The notes under the pieces were generated by a model that worked only from the letters and a program-made list of their open reading frames with translations, searched no databases and was not told the origin of the DNA. DNA of 64,000 bases from Candidatus Kryptobacter tengchongensis (GTDB lineage: Bacteria > Bacteroidota > Ignavibacteria > Kryptoniales > Kryptoniaceae): contig FAON01000013.1 of assembly GCA_001485605.1 (NCBI GenBank), positions 62,001 to 126,000 of the forward strand, read 5' to 3'. The translations under genes were made by a program, and so were the position numbers. Below, piece by piece: positions 36,035 to 45,003 of the stretch; position 1 is the stretch's first letter, and each line of letters opens with the position of its first letter.

Positions 36035-36958
36035 TCAATCTTCACCAAGCGAATTCAATATATTAACATAGCTCATATACCTTCGCTTATCAATTTTTCC
36101 AGAGTGAACCGCTTCTTTAACAACACAATCAGGCTCATGCGTATGCGTGCAATTTGAGAATTTACATTCATCAATAAATTTCCTAAATTCAGGAAAGTAA
36201 AAACCAAGTTCATTTTTTTCTATCCCCGCCAAACCAAATTCCTTAATTCCAGGGGTATCCGCTATGAAACCACCAAATGATAGGTGATGAAGCTCAGTGT
36301 GAGTTGTAGTATGCCGTCCTTTCCCAGTTTTCTCGCTTACCTCTGTAGTTCTAACGTTTAAACCGGGCTCAATTGCATTTATTAATGCCGATTTCCCAAC
36401 ACCAGATTGACCTACGAAAACACTTGTCTTATCTTTGAGGATCTTTTTTAAAGTGTCAAGTCCTTCACCTGTTTCCGCACTTGTTTTTATGATTTCGTAT
36501 CCAGCTTTCTTACCATAAACCTTGATGAATTCATTGACCTCCCTCCAGTCCTCAATTAGATCAATTTTATTGATGCAAATTATCGGCTTTATGTTGTTTC
36601 TTTCACTTGCAATAAGCAATCTATCAACAAACCCCCATGGAACATGGGGCATGTTAAACGATGTAACAACTATTGCCTGATCAATGTTTGCAACTATCAC
36701 ATGCTCAAGCTCCCCTTTACCAACTGCTCTCCTATAAAGTTTATTAAATCTCTCAAAAACTTCCTCAATCACACCAGTCCCATCTTCAAGAACTTTAATT
36801 TTCACATTATCCCCAGCCACAACTGGACTTGTGCTTGTCTTATCTTTAAGTCGCATTTTCCCCCTCAGCTTGCACTGTATAAGCTTATCTCCAACCTGAA
36901 CATTAAATATGGCTCCATGCGCACTTATAACCTTCCCAGTTAAAATTTCATCCTTCAT
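36035..36958 (-). CDS. rsgA: Ribosome small subunit-dependent GTPase A
   Basis: 307 residues from the ATG at 36958; the longer frame to 37006 begins with TTG and adds residues unlike the family. RsgA assists late 30S ribosome maturation. An OB-fold (GKVISAHGAIFNVQVGD) precedes the circularly permuted GTPase with G4 NKID at about 130-133, G1 GQSGVGKS at 183-190 and G3 DTPG at 234-237. The C-terminal zinc-binding region has CKFSNCTHTHEPDC. It follows the start of ftsK at a short gap and is divergent from the T9SS cohesin-like gene. Confidence 0.94.
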   Translation of the reverse strand: MKDEILTGKVISAHGAIFNVQVGDKLIQCKLRGKMRLKDKTSTSPVVAGDNVKIKVLEDGTGVIEEVFERFNKLYRRAVGKGELEHVIVANIDQAIVVTSFNMPHVPWGFVDRLLIASERNNIKPIICINKIDLIEDWREVNEFIKVYGKKAGYEIIKTSAETGEGLDTLKKILKDKTSVFVGQSGVGKSALINAIEPGLNVRTTEVSEKTGKGRHTTTHTELHHLSFGGFIADTPGIKEFGLAGIEKNELGFYFPEFRKFIDECKFSNCTHTHEPDCVVKEAVHSGKIDKRRYMSYVNILNSLGED

Positions 36959-37058
36959 ACCACTTGCTTTTTCTTTTAAAATAACACATCCAAGCCCAAA
37001 TTCCAAAATTAAACTCCCAAATAAACTCTAAACCATCCGAGGGCTATTTCAAAATTAC

Positions 37059-37144
37059 ACAAAAATTTTTGTAAAAATTACAAAGTTATATGCTTTTGTC
37101 TTCTCTTATGAATTGAAGGCATAGTTTAAGTATTGATAATCAAT
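37059..37144. promoter_or_regulatory. Palindromes in the rsgA / T9SS-protein divergent region
   Basis: In the 276 bp between the two divergent genes, two perfect palindromes stand out: ACAAAAATTTTTGT at 37059-37072 and ATTGAT-A-ATCAAT at 37132-37144. They could be operator sites, but short AT-rich palindromes arise easily at this base composition. No convincing -35/-10 pair is seen near either start. Confidence 0.2.
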
Positions 37145-37234
37145 AGTTTTTCCAAAAGGAGTTTTGTTAAAATAATTGGCATATTCATTGAGGTAACTAA
37201 GTTGTGAAAATAAAATAAAACATCAGCTCGCAAA

Positions 37235-38347
37235 ATGTTCCGAAGAATCTTCAAAATATTCATAGCGATAGCGGTAATTGTAAATCTAATAAATTCCCAA
37301 AACCTTTTATATCTTGAAGGAAATGAAAAAATAAATACATCAACCGTTGAAGTAAATCTTATCTTATCAAACACCGATACAGTTAAAGGAATACAAGCAA
37401 CGTTAAAACTTGACAAACCATTTCTAAAGCTTGACACAATTATTGCTTTCTCAAACAATTTCCTGTTTAGATATTACGCACCCGATAGCGTTACAATAAA
37501 CTTTGTAATGCTTGCAAGCTCAGGCTATGAACTTAAACCTGGGAAAACCACATTAGCAAAAATAAAATTTAATGTTTTAAAATTTAACACTAGCGATAGC
37601 GTAAATATAAGATTTGAAAATCTACTTATGATAGCTCCAAAGGCTCAGAAACTAAATGCGACAGCAAACGGAATAACGCTCAAATTTACGGCAATGGAAA
37701 ATGAACTTGAGTTAAAGTTTAACATCAATTATTCTTCAATCGTTGCATGGTTAAAAAACAGTGAAAAAGTAAGGAAACTCAACATTGAACTTAAAATTAA
37801 AAATGGTTCAACTGCCGAATTTGTCTCCCTAATGCCAAGAAGCGCAGGATTTATGAAACTTAACTACGAGATAAAAGATAACATGGTCAAAATCAACTTG
37901 ATTTCAAGAGATGAAAATGGGCTTGAATCAGGTGAAGGTGAGATATTTTTTGTAACAGGAAAATTTAACAATGCAGATGATGTTGAAATATCAAAACTTG
38001 AAGTCATCAATTCAAATGGAACTATAGCAACACCAAACTTCAAACTTATAACAACAAGCATTTATCCTGTAAATTTCAAACTGGAACAAAATTATCCGAA
38101 TCCATTTAACCCAGCCACAACTATTAAATTCACGATTCCAAAAGATACAAGAGTTCAAATCGCCGTGTTTGATATAAATGGAAGATTGGTTAAAATTCTC
38201 GTTGATAAGATACTACCAGCAGGTGAACATATAACAGTTTGGGATGGAACAGATGAGAACGGCTCAAGCGTAAGTTCAGGAGTGTATTTATACAGGATGT
38301 ATGCTGATGGATTTGTGAACTCAAAAAAGATGTTACTTATAAAATAA
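37235..38347 (+). CDS. Secreted cohesin-like protein with T9SS sorting domain
   Basis: 370 residues. After a signal peptide (about 1-21) comes a beta-sandwich of cohesin/dockerin-partner type: NTSTVEVNLILSNTDTVKGIQATLKLD, then LAKIKFNVLKFNTSD. A second beta-rich module follows (NIELKIKNGSTAEFVSLM). The C-terminus has QNYPNPFNPATTIKF, VFDINGRLVKIL, SSGVYLYRMYADG and a final KKMLLIK, a T9SS type A sorting domain. It should be exported to the surface. Cohesin folds often mediate protein attachment, so it may anchor or bind other surface proteins; this is inference. It is the only plus-strand gene here and ends at a shared terminator. Confidence 0.8.
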   Translation: MFRRIFKIFIAIAVIVNLINSQNLLYLEGNEKINTSTVEVNLILSNTDTVKGIQATLKLDKPFLKLDTIIAFSNNFLFRYYAPDSVTINFVMLASSGYELKPGKTTLAKIKFNVLKFNTSDSVNIRFENLLMIAPKAQKLNATANGITLKFTAMENELELKFNINYSSIVAWLKNSEKVRKLNIELKIKNGSTAEFVSLMPRSAGFMKLNYEIKDNMVKINLISRDENGLESGEGEIFFVTGKFNNADDVEISKLEVINSNGTIATPNFKLITTSIYPVNFKLEQNYPNPFNPATTIKFTIPKDTRVQIAVFDINGRLVKILVDKILPAGEHITVWDGTDENGSSVSSGVYLYRMYADGFVNSKKMLLIK

Positions 38348-38350
38348 AAA

Positions 38351-38371
38351 TGGGCAGGATAAACCTGCCCA
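38351..38371. terminator. Bidirectional terminator between convergent genes
   Basis: An 8-bp stem, TGGGCAGG/CCTGCCCA, with loop ATAAA. On the minus strand it is followed by TTTTTATTTTAT; on the plus strand by CCATTTTATT. It serves the T9SS cohesin-like gene and the caspase-barrel gene, whose stop codon is 9 nt away. Confidence 0.85.
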
Positions 38372-38379
38372 CCATTTTA

Positions 38380-39963
38380 TTAAAAGCCATACCTTGCGCC
38401 AATCAGAAATTGCAAAGATGATACTTTCCATTCACTATCTTTAGCAACTTTTGTTAAGCCAAGGTCATACCTTGCTTCAATGAAAATTTTAAAGCCACCT
38501 AATTTAAAATCATACCCTGCGCCAATAGGTAAAGCAAATCTCGTTTTCGTATCTTCAATTTTATCCTCTTCTTCAATAGTTCCACCCTCTATAAAATTTC
38601 CATAAATATCTCTGACTATATAACCCGATGTAAACTTTATCTTTTTATCTAATACAAAACCAAGCGCCAAGCCTGCTCCAAAGTAGAAACCACCTGATTT
38701 CGCTTTCATCATAGGATTTAATGTCAAATATGAAAGTTTTGCATCCATATTCACATCTGGACCAAATTCAATTATAAAATTATCTGATAGACTTGAAAAC
38801 GGCTTTATTTTAAAACTTCCACTTTTTTCATCATAAAATAAATTCAAAGTAAGTGTAAATTTAGGATCAACTTGATATTCAAATCCAAATCCAACAACAC
38901 CGCCAGACCCTTCTAATTTTTCAAAGGTGAGCTCATCATTTTTAATTGAATGATTATTGCTATTAAATCCAATAAAACCGTAGCCCCAATACCTTGATAA
39001 CTTCGTCTGAGGTGTGAACACCTTTTCCTTTTCTTTTTCCTTTTCGTCTCGGACAATTCTTCTTGGTTGAGGTTTTGATTCTTCTTTTGGTTGGACAACT
39101 ATTACCTGTGGTTGCTTTTGCTCAATTGCAACTTCCCTTGACTTAATAAATATAAATTCACCATCCTCATCGCCCGGTAATTTCCCATACTGTGGATTTT
39201 GCGGAGCTCTAAACCTGACATTTTTAGACACATAATCTGCAAGTTCACTTGAAGTTATAATTCCATCACGATTAACATCTGCATCGCCATCAAGCCCACG
39301 CATAAAGTAAAAAGCAAAAATACTAACACCTTGATCTGCAAGGTCCATAACCTGCTCATCTTTACCCCCAGCAGTTATCGCAACCCTTGCTTTTTTAGCC
39401 GTAAACCGCGCAATTGCTTCAGACTTTGAACTGAAAAATTCTTCCCTGAGTCCAATTCCTCGTGTAAAAATTGTCCCACTATAACAAGCATCCATTGCAA
39501 AGAAAACATGCTTTGCTGGTATAGCCTCTTGAAACTCGTGAAGTTGGTCTGTTGAAATAGCTGTGCTTGCAAACTTTTCCATAACGCCATCAACAGGCAT
39601 GATATAACCTTTGTCTTTTCCAGCCATCGTCCTTGTAACGCCATGACCTGCAAAGTAAACAAAAACCCTGTCGTCTTTTCCAACCCTCTTTGAATCCATT
39701 AATTTGTCAAACGCTTTTAATATATTTTCCCTCGTCGCTTGATCATCGTAAAGTTCAATCACATTTTCTGGTTCAAATCCAAACTCACGAACAAGTTTTT
39801 CACGGATTAACTTTGCGCTTTTTGCTGCCCCGCTTAACATAGGCAAACTTTGATATTCGTTAATTCCAATGATCAAAGCCCAGCTTTTTCTATATCCCTC
39901 TTGCTGGGCAAAGCAAAAAGATAAAACCAAAGTAATAATGCTAAAAATAAAAAGTTTTCTCAT
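38380..39963 (-). CDS. Caspase-like (C14) protease fused to outer-membrane beta-barrel
   Basis: 527 residues from the ATG at 39963. The longer frame begins at a GTG (39975) lying inside the AGGAGG ribosome site, so it is rejected; the short start gives a clean signal peptide (MRKLFIFSIITLVLSFCFAQ). The caspase domain has His107 (YFAGHGV) and Cys160 (MDACYSG). An EF-hand-like loop (DADVNRDGIITSSE, about 227-240) follows, then a charged Lys/Glu/Pro linker (about 270-315), then a beta-barrel-like half (about 320-527) ending in QFLIGARYGF with a terminal Phe. It should be in the outer membrane with the protease probably periplasmic. It is the last gene of the LPP20 cluster. Confidence 0.85.
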   Translation of the reverse strand: MRKLFIFSIITLVLSFCFAQQEGYRKSWALIIGINEYQSLPMLSGAAKSAKLIREKLVREFGFEPENVIELYDDQATRENILKAFDKLMDSKRVGKDDRVFVYFAGHGVTRTMAGKDKGYIMPVDGVMEKFASTAISTDQLHEFQEAIPAKHVFFAMDACYSGTIFTRGIGLREEFFSSKSEAIARFTAKKARVAITAGGKDEQVMDLADQGVSIFAFYFMRGLDGDADVNRDGIITSSELADYVSKNVRFRAPQNPQYGKLPGDEDGEFIFIKSREVAIEQKQPQVIVVQPKEESKPQPRRIVRDEKEKEKEKVFTPQTKLSRYWGYGFIGFNSNNHSIKNDELTFEKLEGSGGVVGFGFEYQVDPKFTLTLNLFYDEKSGSFKIKPFSSLSDNFIIEFGPDVNMDAKLSYLTLNPMMKAKSGGFYFGAGLALGFVLDKKIKFTSGYIVRDIYGNFIEGGTIEEEDKIEDTKTRFALPIGAGYDFKLGGFKIFIEARYDLGLTKVAKDSEWKVSSLQFLIGARYGF

Positions 39964-39974
39964 GGCTTTATGCA

Positions 39975-39980
39975 CCTCCT
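39975..39980 (-). promoter_or_regulatory. Shine-Dalgarno site deciding the caspase-barrel start
   Basis: AGGAGG on the minus strand overlaps the first base of the upstream GTG and lies 11 nt before the ATG at 39963. It therefore supports the ATG. Confidence 0.65.
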
Positions 39981-39996
39981 TTTATTTTTATTATTT

Positions 39997-41958
39997 TTAT
40001 TTTTTCAAAGTTGTGATTACAACACTACTTTCAGCATAATCTTCAGATTTCAACCCAAGTCCACGGACATTTGACAAGTATACACTCGGGTTTTCAATTA
40101 AGATCAAACCTGAGCGTTCTTTTCCTTTAGGTAAAGGAAACGGATTTTCACTTGCAAACGCTTTCAATATCTCCCTTCCAAATGGTGGTTCAATCACAAA
40201 ATTGCCAGGAACTTTGTAAATTTTATTCGCTTCTATTTTGTTATTCCACTCCTTCTTATGTGGAAAAACAAGAATTGCATTGCCCTGTGCATCATAATAA
40301 ACAAGTTGAACATAACAATCTCTATTTGATCTAACAAAAATTTCAATTGTATCACCCTCATAATAGATTCCATCAGGTCTATCAACCCAAAGCTCAACCT
40401 TTAACTCTTCACCCTTCCTTTCAGATTTTATCAGTTCATCATCTACCTTGGGATTATAATTTTCAGGTGCAAGTGGGATATTTGGCAAAAATGACTTCGG
40501 GATGTTAACATTTGCTGTAGATAATACAATCTTCTTCATGGCATCCGTTGCTTTAAGATTTAAGTCAATTACATCTCCGCTTTCCCAATAGCTTCCTGTT
40601 ATTACAACCTTGCTTCCCGCGAATCTTCCAAAACTTTCAGGGGCTCCTAATTCATCTGAAGAATATCCAAGATTGGCGTATTTCACACTCACCATTTTAA
40701 TTTGCTCATCACTTATCAATGAAAATTTTGTATATCGCTCTATAGCTAATTCAATTTTCTGCTTCAAATATGAAGCCATAGGTCCAGGAAGTTTGTCTTG
40801 ATAGTAAATTCGTAAAATGGAAATCGTCTCAAGCTCCGGTGGAATTTTTGAAACAAGATTTAAGACAAGATCACGAATTTTATCATCCAATGTCGTAACT
40901 GTTTTTTTCAAAGTGAAAATTGTTTCACTTTCATTCCTTCGCAAAAACTCATTCCATTCGGCATATTCATCATACCGACCAAAGATATTGAATTCCGAAA
41001 GGTCAATTTTTGCAAATATAACATAGTAATTTTCTTGATGAGGTTTTAACTCAAATATCTCACATTTTACAATTCCAGAATTATCCGATATGCCAACTTC
41101 AGAAATTTTTCCAGCGCCAGTTTGAAATGAGAACTTAAATTTAATTCCGCTGACAGGATAAGTTTTCTCGCCATCAATGTAAACAATTTTAAGCAGAAGC
41201 GGTTTTAAAGGCTGATTAAATTTTATCTCCTGCTCTTCACCTTCTATTTTTTCAACTTTTACCCTTGAGAATAAGTCCTGCGCAATTGATTTAATCTCTG
41301 AAATTAACAATGCATCGTTAGCTTTCCATTCGTTATCAATGCTTGCCTCGGCAAGTGGTCTTGTGATAAATCTGTAAAGTGGAAGTAAGTCGTTATAGAG
41401 CGGTATGTTTTTATAAGCCTCAACGAGACCCAACATCGCTTGATAAATATTCCCTTTTAAGATGTTGTTTTTTGCAAACTCAAGGTTTTTAGAATATGCG
41501 TTATAATATTGATTAAGTTTGTCTTTAAGTTCTTTCCCAGCGGTTTCCCTTTCAAGGACGGCAAGTGAATAGTAAATGTCATCGTCGTCATCAAAATAAG
41601 TTTCAACAATTTTTAATCCCCCAATTTTAAGTTCACTTGTGACTTGAAGCTCAGCTGATGCACGTTCAGCGGATTCAACTTTTTTGCCCGATATAATTTC
41701 CAATTGTTCAACAACTGTTTTTGATTCAACAGTAACTCTTATTTGCTTTACGATATCTGCAAATGCTTCATTGTTTGCCTTTTGAATATCTTCAATTTTA
41801 TTTTTTGTCTTTTTTGCTGCACCAACTCCAAGAATGTAAAGTCGCTCGGGATACCTTGGGTGTTTCTTTGTTGTTATCCAAGCTGGTTTTTCACCTGCGT
41901 AAATTGAAGTTGAGAAAATAAACAAAATCGCAATCAGAATAATCCTTTTCATACTCAT
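39997..41958 (-). CDS. LPP20-domain protein with C-terminal DUF4384
   Basis: 653 residues, signal peptide to about 21. The N-terminal LPP20-type domain (about 25-145) starts PAWITTKKHPRYPERLYILGVGAA and ends DDDDIYYSLAVLERETA. A helical region, a transthyretin-like module (YPVSGIKFKFSFQTGAG) and a CsgG/FlgO-like region with KVVITGSYWESGDVIDL follow. The last 130 residues are DUF4384-like (RPDGIYYEGDTIEIFVRSNR, YDAQGNAILVFPHK). It is a paralogue of the 447-residue LPP20 protein 5 kb away. It overlaps the CsgG-like gene by ATGA; GGAGG precedes the start. A periplasmic or outer-membrane structural role is inferred. Confidence 0.78.
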   Translation of the reverse strand: MSMKRIILIAILFIFSTSIYAGEKPAWITTKKHPRYPERLYILGVGAAKKTKNKIEDIQKANNEAFADIVKQIRVTVESKTVVEQLEIISGKKVESAERASAELQVTSELKIGGLKIVETYFDDDDDIYYSLAVLERETAGKELKDKLNQYYNAYSKNLEFAKNNILKGNIYQAMLGLVEAYKNIPLYNDLLPLYRFITRPLAEASIDNEWKANDALLISEIKSIAQDLFSRVKVEKIEGEEQEIKFNQPLKPLLLKIVYIDGEKTYPVSGIKFKFSFQTGAGKISEVGISDNSGIVKCEIFELKPHQENYYVIFAKIDLSEFNIFGRYDEYAEWNEFLRRNESETIFTLKKTVTTLDDKIRDLVLNLVSKIPPELETISILRIYYQDKLPGPMASYLKQKIELAIERYTKFSLISDEQIKMVSVKYANLGYSSDELGAPESFGRFAGSKVVITGSYWESGDVIDLNLKATDAMKKIVLSTANVNIPKSFLPNIPLAPENYNPKVDDELIKSERKGEELKVELWVDRPDGIYYEGDTIEIFVRSNRDCYVQLVYYDAQGNAILVFPHKKEWNNKIEANKIYKVPGNFVIEPPFGREILKAFASENPFPLPKGKERSGLILIENPSVYLSNVRGLGLKSEDYAESSVVITTLKK

Positions 41959-42860
41959 TTCACCTCCACTGTAAATGTTAATTTACCAACATTGTGATAA
42001 AGATCCGTAGCAACAATTTCAACTGTGTTTCTTCCTTTTTTAAGTTTTATCTTTTTATAAAAATTCATCCCAGCAAGCCCAAGTTTAACATCAGCTGCTT
42101 CACCGTTTACCTTGATTGAAATTATACCGCTTTCATCAGTAACAATTCCACCAAGTTCAAAATCACGATTGCTGACCCTCAAATACCCATTATTTTTCAC
42201 AGATGGGTAATAAAGCTCAATTTTCGGAGGATCACTGTCTTTAAACGGGTCTTTTGCTATGTTAAACTCCTTATAAAGATCCCCAAATATATCCTCTTCT
42301 TCGGTCTCTTCCTCCACAACTTCTTCAACCTTTTGTTTCTTTTCCTGTTCTTGTTTTCCTTCTTGTTCAACTTTCAAAGCGACATGTTTCTCTGAGGGAT
42401 TTTCAGCAAGTTTATAAGCAAGTTGTTCCATAACCTTCAACAATCCAGATATTTTACCCTCATAATCAGCGCTTGCAGTTTGAACTATTTCTGATGTTTC
42501 AACGCTTATCCTTCTAACATTTACAGTGTAAAGTTCTTCAACTTTACCAATATCACCAGTTATAATCTCCTTTACCCCGAGAATTTTTCCAATCTGTACA
42601 TTATCCCCAACTCCCTCTGCAATTTCGCTCTGTTGCAAATTTTGCTCCATTAATATCTCTTTGATCTTCTCCCTTTCAAGCACATTAAATTTACCCGTTG
42701 AGTTCAATGCGACTCTAAACCTTGAAACGAGAACATCAATTTGAGCAGGTTCAAATCCCTTAGCGTCAAACTTTAAAACGGCGACATTTATTTTTTTATC
42801 CTGAGAAAAAAGCAACGATATAGCTAAAATTAAACTCAGAAAGAGTTTAAAGATTTTCAT
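41955..42860 (-). CDS. CsgG/FlgO-like protein with C-terminal Ig-like domain
   Basis: 301 residues with a signal peptide (ending LLFSQ). The region 24-150 matches the CsgG/LpoB/FlgO-type fold: NVAVLKFDAKGFEPAQIDVLVSRFR, FNVLEREKIKEILMEQNLQQ and GKILGVKEIITGDIGKVEE. A Lys/Glu-rich linker (about 163-195) leads to an Ig-like module (about 210-301) with SDPPKIELYYP, FELGGIVTDESGIISIKVNG and LKKGRNTVEIVATD. No lipobox cysteine is seen, unlike CsgG itself. It shares 4-nt overlaps with both neighbours. Members of this fold assemble rings or regulate envelope enzymes. Confidence 0.8.
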   Translation of the reverse strand: MKIFKLFLSLILAISLLFSQDKKINVAVLKFDAKGFEPAQIDVLVSRFRVALNSTGKFNVLEREKIKEILMEQNLQQSEIAEGVGDNVQIGKILGVKEIITGDIGKVEELYTVNVRRISVETSEIVQTASADYEGKISGLLKVMEQLAYKLAENPSEKHVALKVEQEGKQEQEKKQKVEEVVEEETEEEDIFGDLYKEFNIAKDPFKDSDPPKIELYYPSVKNNGYLRVSNRDFELGGIVTDESGIISIKVNGEAADVKLGLAGMNFYKKIKLKKGRNTVEIVATDLYHNVGKLTFTVEVK

Positions 42861-43834
42861 TTTAATTCCCCCTTACTTTTGTTTAGTTTTTCAAGTTCTT
42901 TATCAAGTTGATTTAATGCCTCATTTAGAATCTCTTCTATAGGTTTATCCTGGTTTGTGAGTTTTTCAGGTGGGTTTTGTTTTATCGCGTTTATTGCGAC
43001 TTGTTTTATTTGATAGATCAAGTTTTTCTTATACATTCGTGCAAGGGCATAATTTGCACCTGTTTTCGGATCAATCCAGAAGCCAACTATCTGTGAGCCT
43101 GTTAATTTTGCGTTTGAAATCGTTCTTGATATCCTTCGCGAATAGCTTAATTCAAAAGCTTTATTCCCCTCTGACCAATTATCAAGTAATGTCTGAATTT
43201 TCAAATTTATAATTCTTGAAAGCTCGGACCGTGCATTTTGAATTGCTCGTTTTCTTGTCTCAGCTGGATCAAAATATCTATCAGACGCGCCAACAGCGTA
43301 AATCGCAACATCAGAAACAGGAATTTTATAAATCCATTTAGGTTGTTTTCTTGAAGAAACACTTAACCCTGCAAGTGCGGGATCGTAAACAAATTCATCG
43401 GGAATTGAATAAACTGTATCAGTTGAAATAGCTTTTACAGGGATACGAAGCAAAACATATAAAATTTTTGATTTCGGATCATGCCATTGTGAAACAAGTT
43501 CATAATTTGACTTTATAAGATTAAAAAGCGTCGTATCAATTTCTTCTTCATATTCTTCCTCAAAATGTGAAAGTCCAGAAAAAAGACTTCCTGTGTCCTC
43601 AAACCAATTTATTTGCTTTACCTTAACACCAACTTCAATTGTTCTGGCGAGTTCAAAGATAGCGTCTTCAATTGCTTTTGCTTTTGTAGTTTCTGGGTAA
43701 AAATACGGAGACGACGCACCAACAGCATAAAGATATTCCTTTGACTGAGGAAGCACAGAAAGCCACGAGGGTTGCTGACCGCAAACTTTTGAAAATGTTA
43801 ACAAAGTCAAAATTGTAAAAACAAGTTCCTTCAT
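42857..43834 (-). CDS. Tandem LPP20-domain envelope protein
   Basis: 325 residues with a signal peptide. Two LPP20-type repeats are plain: PSWLSVLPQSKEYLYAVGAS (about 22) with a matching end ILYVLLRIPVKA, and PKWIYKIPVSDVAIYAVGAS (about 165) with SRRISRTISNAKLTGSQIVGF and NYALARMYKKNLI. A helical C-terminal tail ends EALNQLDKELEKLNKSKGELK. The second repeat closely resembles the 190-residue lipoprotein two genes upstream, which has ATLAGSQIVEFYYDKD and ALKLLDKELEKWDLSK. Overlaps of 4 nt with both neighbouring genes place it in the operon. The LPP20 domain also occurs in flagellar FlgP; no flagellar gene is near. Confidence 0.8.
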   Translation of the reverse strand: MKELVFTILTLLTFSKVCGQQPSWLSVLPQSKEYLYAVGASSPYFYPETTKAKAIEDAIFELARTIEVGVKVKQINWFEDTGSLFSGLSHFEEEYEEEIDTTLFNLIKSNYELVSQWHDPKSKILYVLLRIPVKAISTDTVYSIPDEFVYDPALAGLSVSSRKQPKWIYKIPVSDVAIYAVGASDRYFDPAETRKRAIQNARSELSRIINLKIQTLLDNWSEGNKAFELSYSRRISRTISNAKLTGSQIVGFWIDPKTGANYALARMYKKNLIYQIKQVAINAIKQNPPEKLTNQDKPIEEILNEALNQLDKELEKLNKSKGELK

Positions 43835-44202
43835 TTTATCGTTTTAAGGGAAAGAATATGTTTAGTAACTCCAAGCCCAATTAGAATTATGATTATGCTA
43901 ACAAGTATATTTGAAACTGCGAAAAATGCCGTATATCCCATGACAAGCCACATGACTGAAAGTGATATAATTTTACCACGCAGTGTTATAGCCCTTTGTT
44001 CACGATAGTTTTTTATGTAAGAGCCAAAAACTTTATGATTTAAAAGCCAATTATAAAATTTTTTTGAACTCCTTGCAAAGCAAGCAGCAGCCAAAAGAAG
44101 AAAAGGCGTTGTCGGAAGAACTGGAAGAAATGCGCCAAGAATCCCAAGACCCACAAAAATAAATCCAAGACCAATCAAAGCAAATCTATATAGTTCACTC
44201 AT
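43831..44202 (-). CDS. YbaN/DUF454 family inner-membrane protein
   Basis: 123 residues from the ATG at 44202; a TTG at 44232 would add 10 residues. It has the DUF454 pattern: ALIGLGFIFVGLGILGAFLPVLPTTPFLLLAAACFARSS, then FYNWLLNHKVFGSYIKNYRE and two further hydrophobic segments. Function is unknown. Its location inside the envelope cluster, overlapping the tandem LPP20 gene by 4 nt, suggests co-expression, though YbaN-like genes are widespread and the link may be incidental. Confidence 0.85.
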   Translation of the reverse strand: MSELYRFALIGLGFIFVGLGILGAFLPVLPTTPFLLLAAACFARSSKKFYNWLLNHKVFGSYIKNYREQRAITLRGKIISLSVMWLVMGYTAFFAVSNILVSIIIILIGLGVTKHILSLKTIK

Positions 44203-44340
44203 CGCTTCAAAACTTAACCATTTTTCTTTCAATTTATTATAAACACATCAAAAATCAAAAATACTCTCCCCAGACTAAAAGTTTTCAAAAACTGCTTACA
44301 GGTTTTAAATTTTAGGTTTGTAGTTTTTCAAATAACTAAA

Positions 44341-44366
44341 AAAGGTCGGGGGTTACCCCGACCTTT
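44341..44366 (-). terminator. Terminator after the LPP20 lipoprotein gene
   Basis: A perfect 11-bp stem, AAAGGTCGGGG/CCCCGACCTTT, with a GTTA loop. On the minus strand it is followed by TTTTAGTTATTTG. It divides the cluster into an upstream unit (lipoprotein, long LPP20, DUF6175-like, barrel) and a downstream unit beginning at YbaN. Confidence 0.8.
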
Positions 44367-44377
44367 CACAAAAATTT

Positions 44378-44950
44378 TCACTTGCTCAAGTCCCACTTTT
44401 CAAGTTCTTTGTCAAGAAGTTTAAGTGCCTCATCCGCTTTCATTTCAACAAATGCCGTCTTTTTCTGACGTTGGGCTTCGGTCATTGAGCGCATTATTTC
44501 ATTCACAATGTCATTCTTTCTTAAAACAGCAAGTGCATAATATATCTTGTTGTCTTTATCATAATAAAATTCCACAATTTGAGAACCTGCAAGCGTTGCC
44601 TGGCTTACTGACCTGCTCACGCTTCTTGAGAATTCTTCAGATGTTATCGTCCCCTGGTTGTTTACAAATTCCTGATGCTCCTGCATAAAATTATCAAGCA
44701 AGCTTTTAACCTTTATTTGAATAATTCTGCCAAGTTCCTGTCTTGCAGCATCCGCTGCTTTATTTCTCGCAAGCACAGGATTTGCTCCAACATTTGCTGC
44801 GCCAACTCCATAAATTGCATCAACAGCTGTTGGTGGATTATTTACCCAAGCTGGGGCTGGAGATTCAGGAACTGCAACTCGTTCCTTACCCCCACAACCG
44901 ACCATAAATAATACAACCGCAAAAACTAACACTAAAGAAATATACCGCAT
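44378..44950 (-). CDS. LPP20-family lipoprotein
   Basis: 190 residues from the ATG at 44950. The longer frame to 45007 would put a basic stretch before the signal peptide; GGAGG at 44959-44963 is spaced 8 nt from the preferred ATG. The signal ends in a lipobox, FMVGCGG, so it should be a lipoprotein. The LPP20 domain has PAWVNNPPTAVDAIYGVGAAN, a helix ARNKAADAARQELGRIIQIKV and ATLAGSQIVEFYYDKDNKIYYALAVLRK (read in parts). It closely resembles the second repeat of the tandem LPP20 protein. An outer-membrane location is likely. Confidence 0.87.
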   Translation of the reverse strand: MRYISLVLVFAVVLFMVGCGGKERVAVPESPAPAWVNNPPTAVDAIYGVGAANVGANPVLARNKAADAARQELGRIIQIKVKSLLDNFMQEHQEFVNNQGTITSEEFSRSVSRSVSQATLAGSQIVEFYYDKDNKIYYALAVLRKNDIVNEIMRSMTEAQRQKKTAFVEMKADEALKLLDKELEKWDLSK

Positions 44951-44958
44951 GATTTTTA

Positions 44959-44963
44959 CCTCC
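44959..44963 (-). promoter_or_regulatory. Shine-Dalgarno site deciding the lipoprotein start
   Basis: GGAGG on the minus strand, 8 nt before the ATG at 44950. It lies inside the longer reading frame, which it argues against. Confidence 0.7.
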
Positions 44964-45003
44964 TTTTTGATTTTGTTTTTAAAAAAGATAATTTTTGTTT
45001 TTT

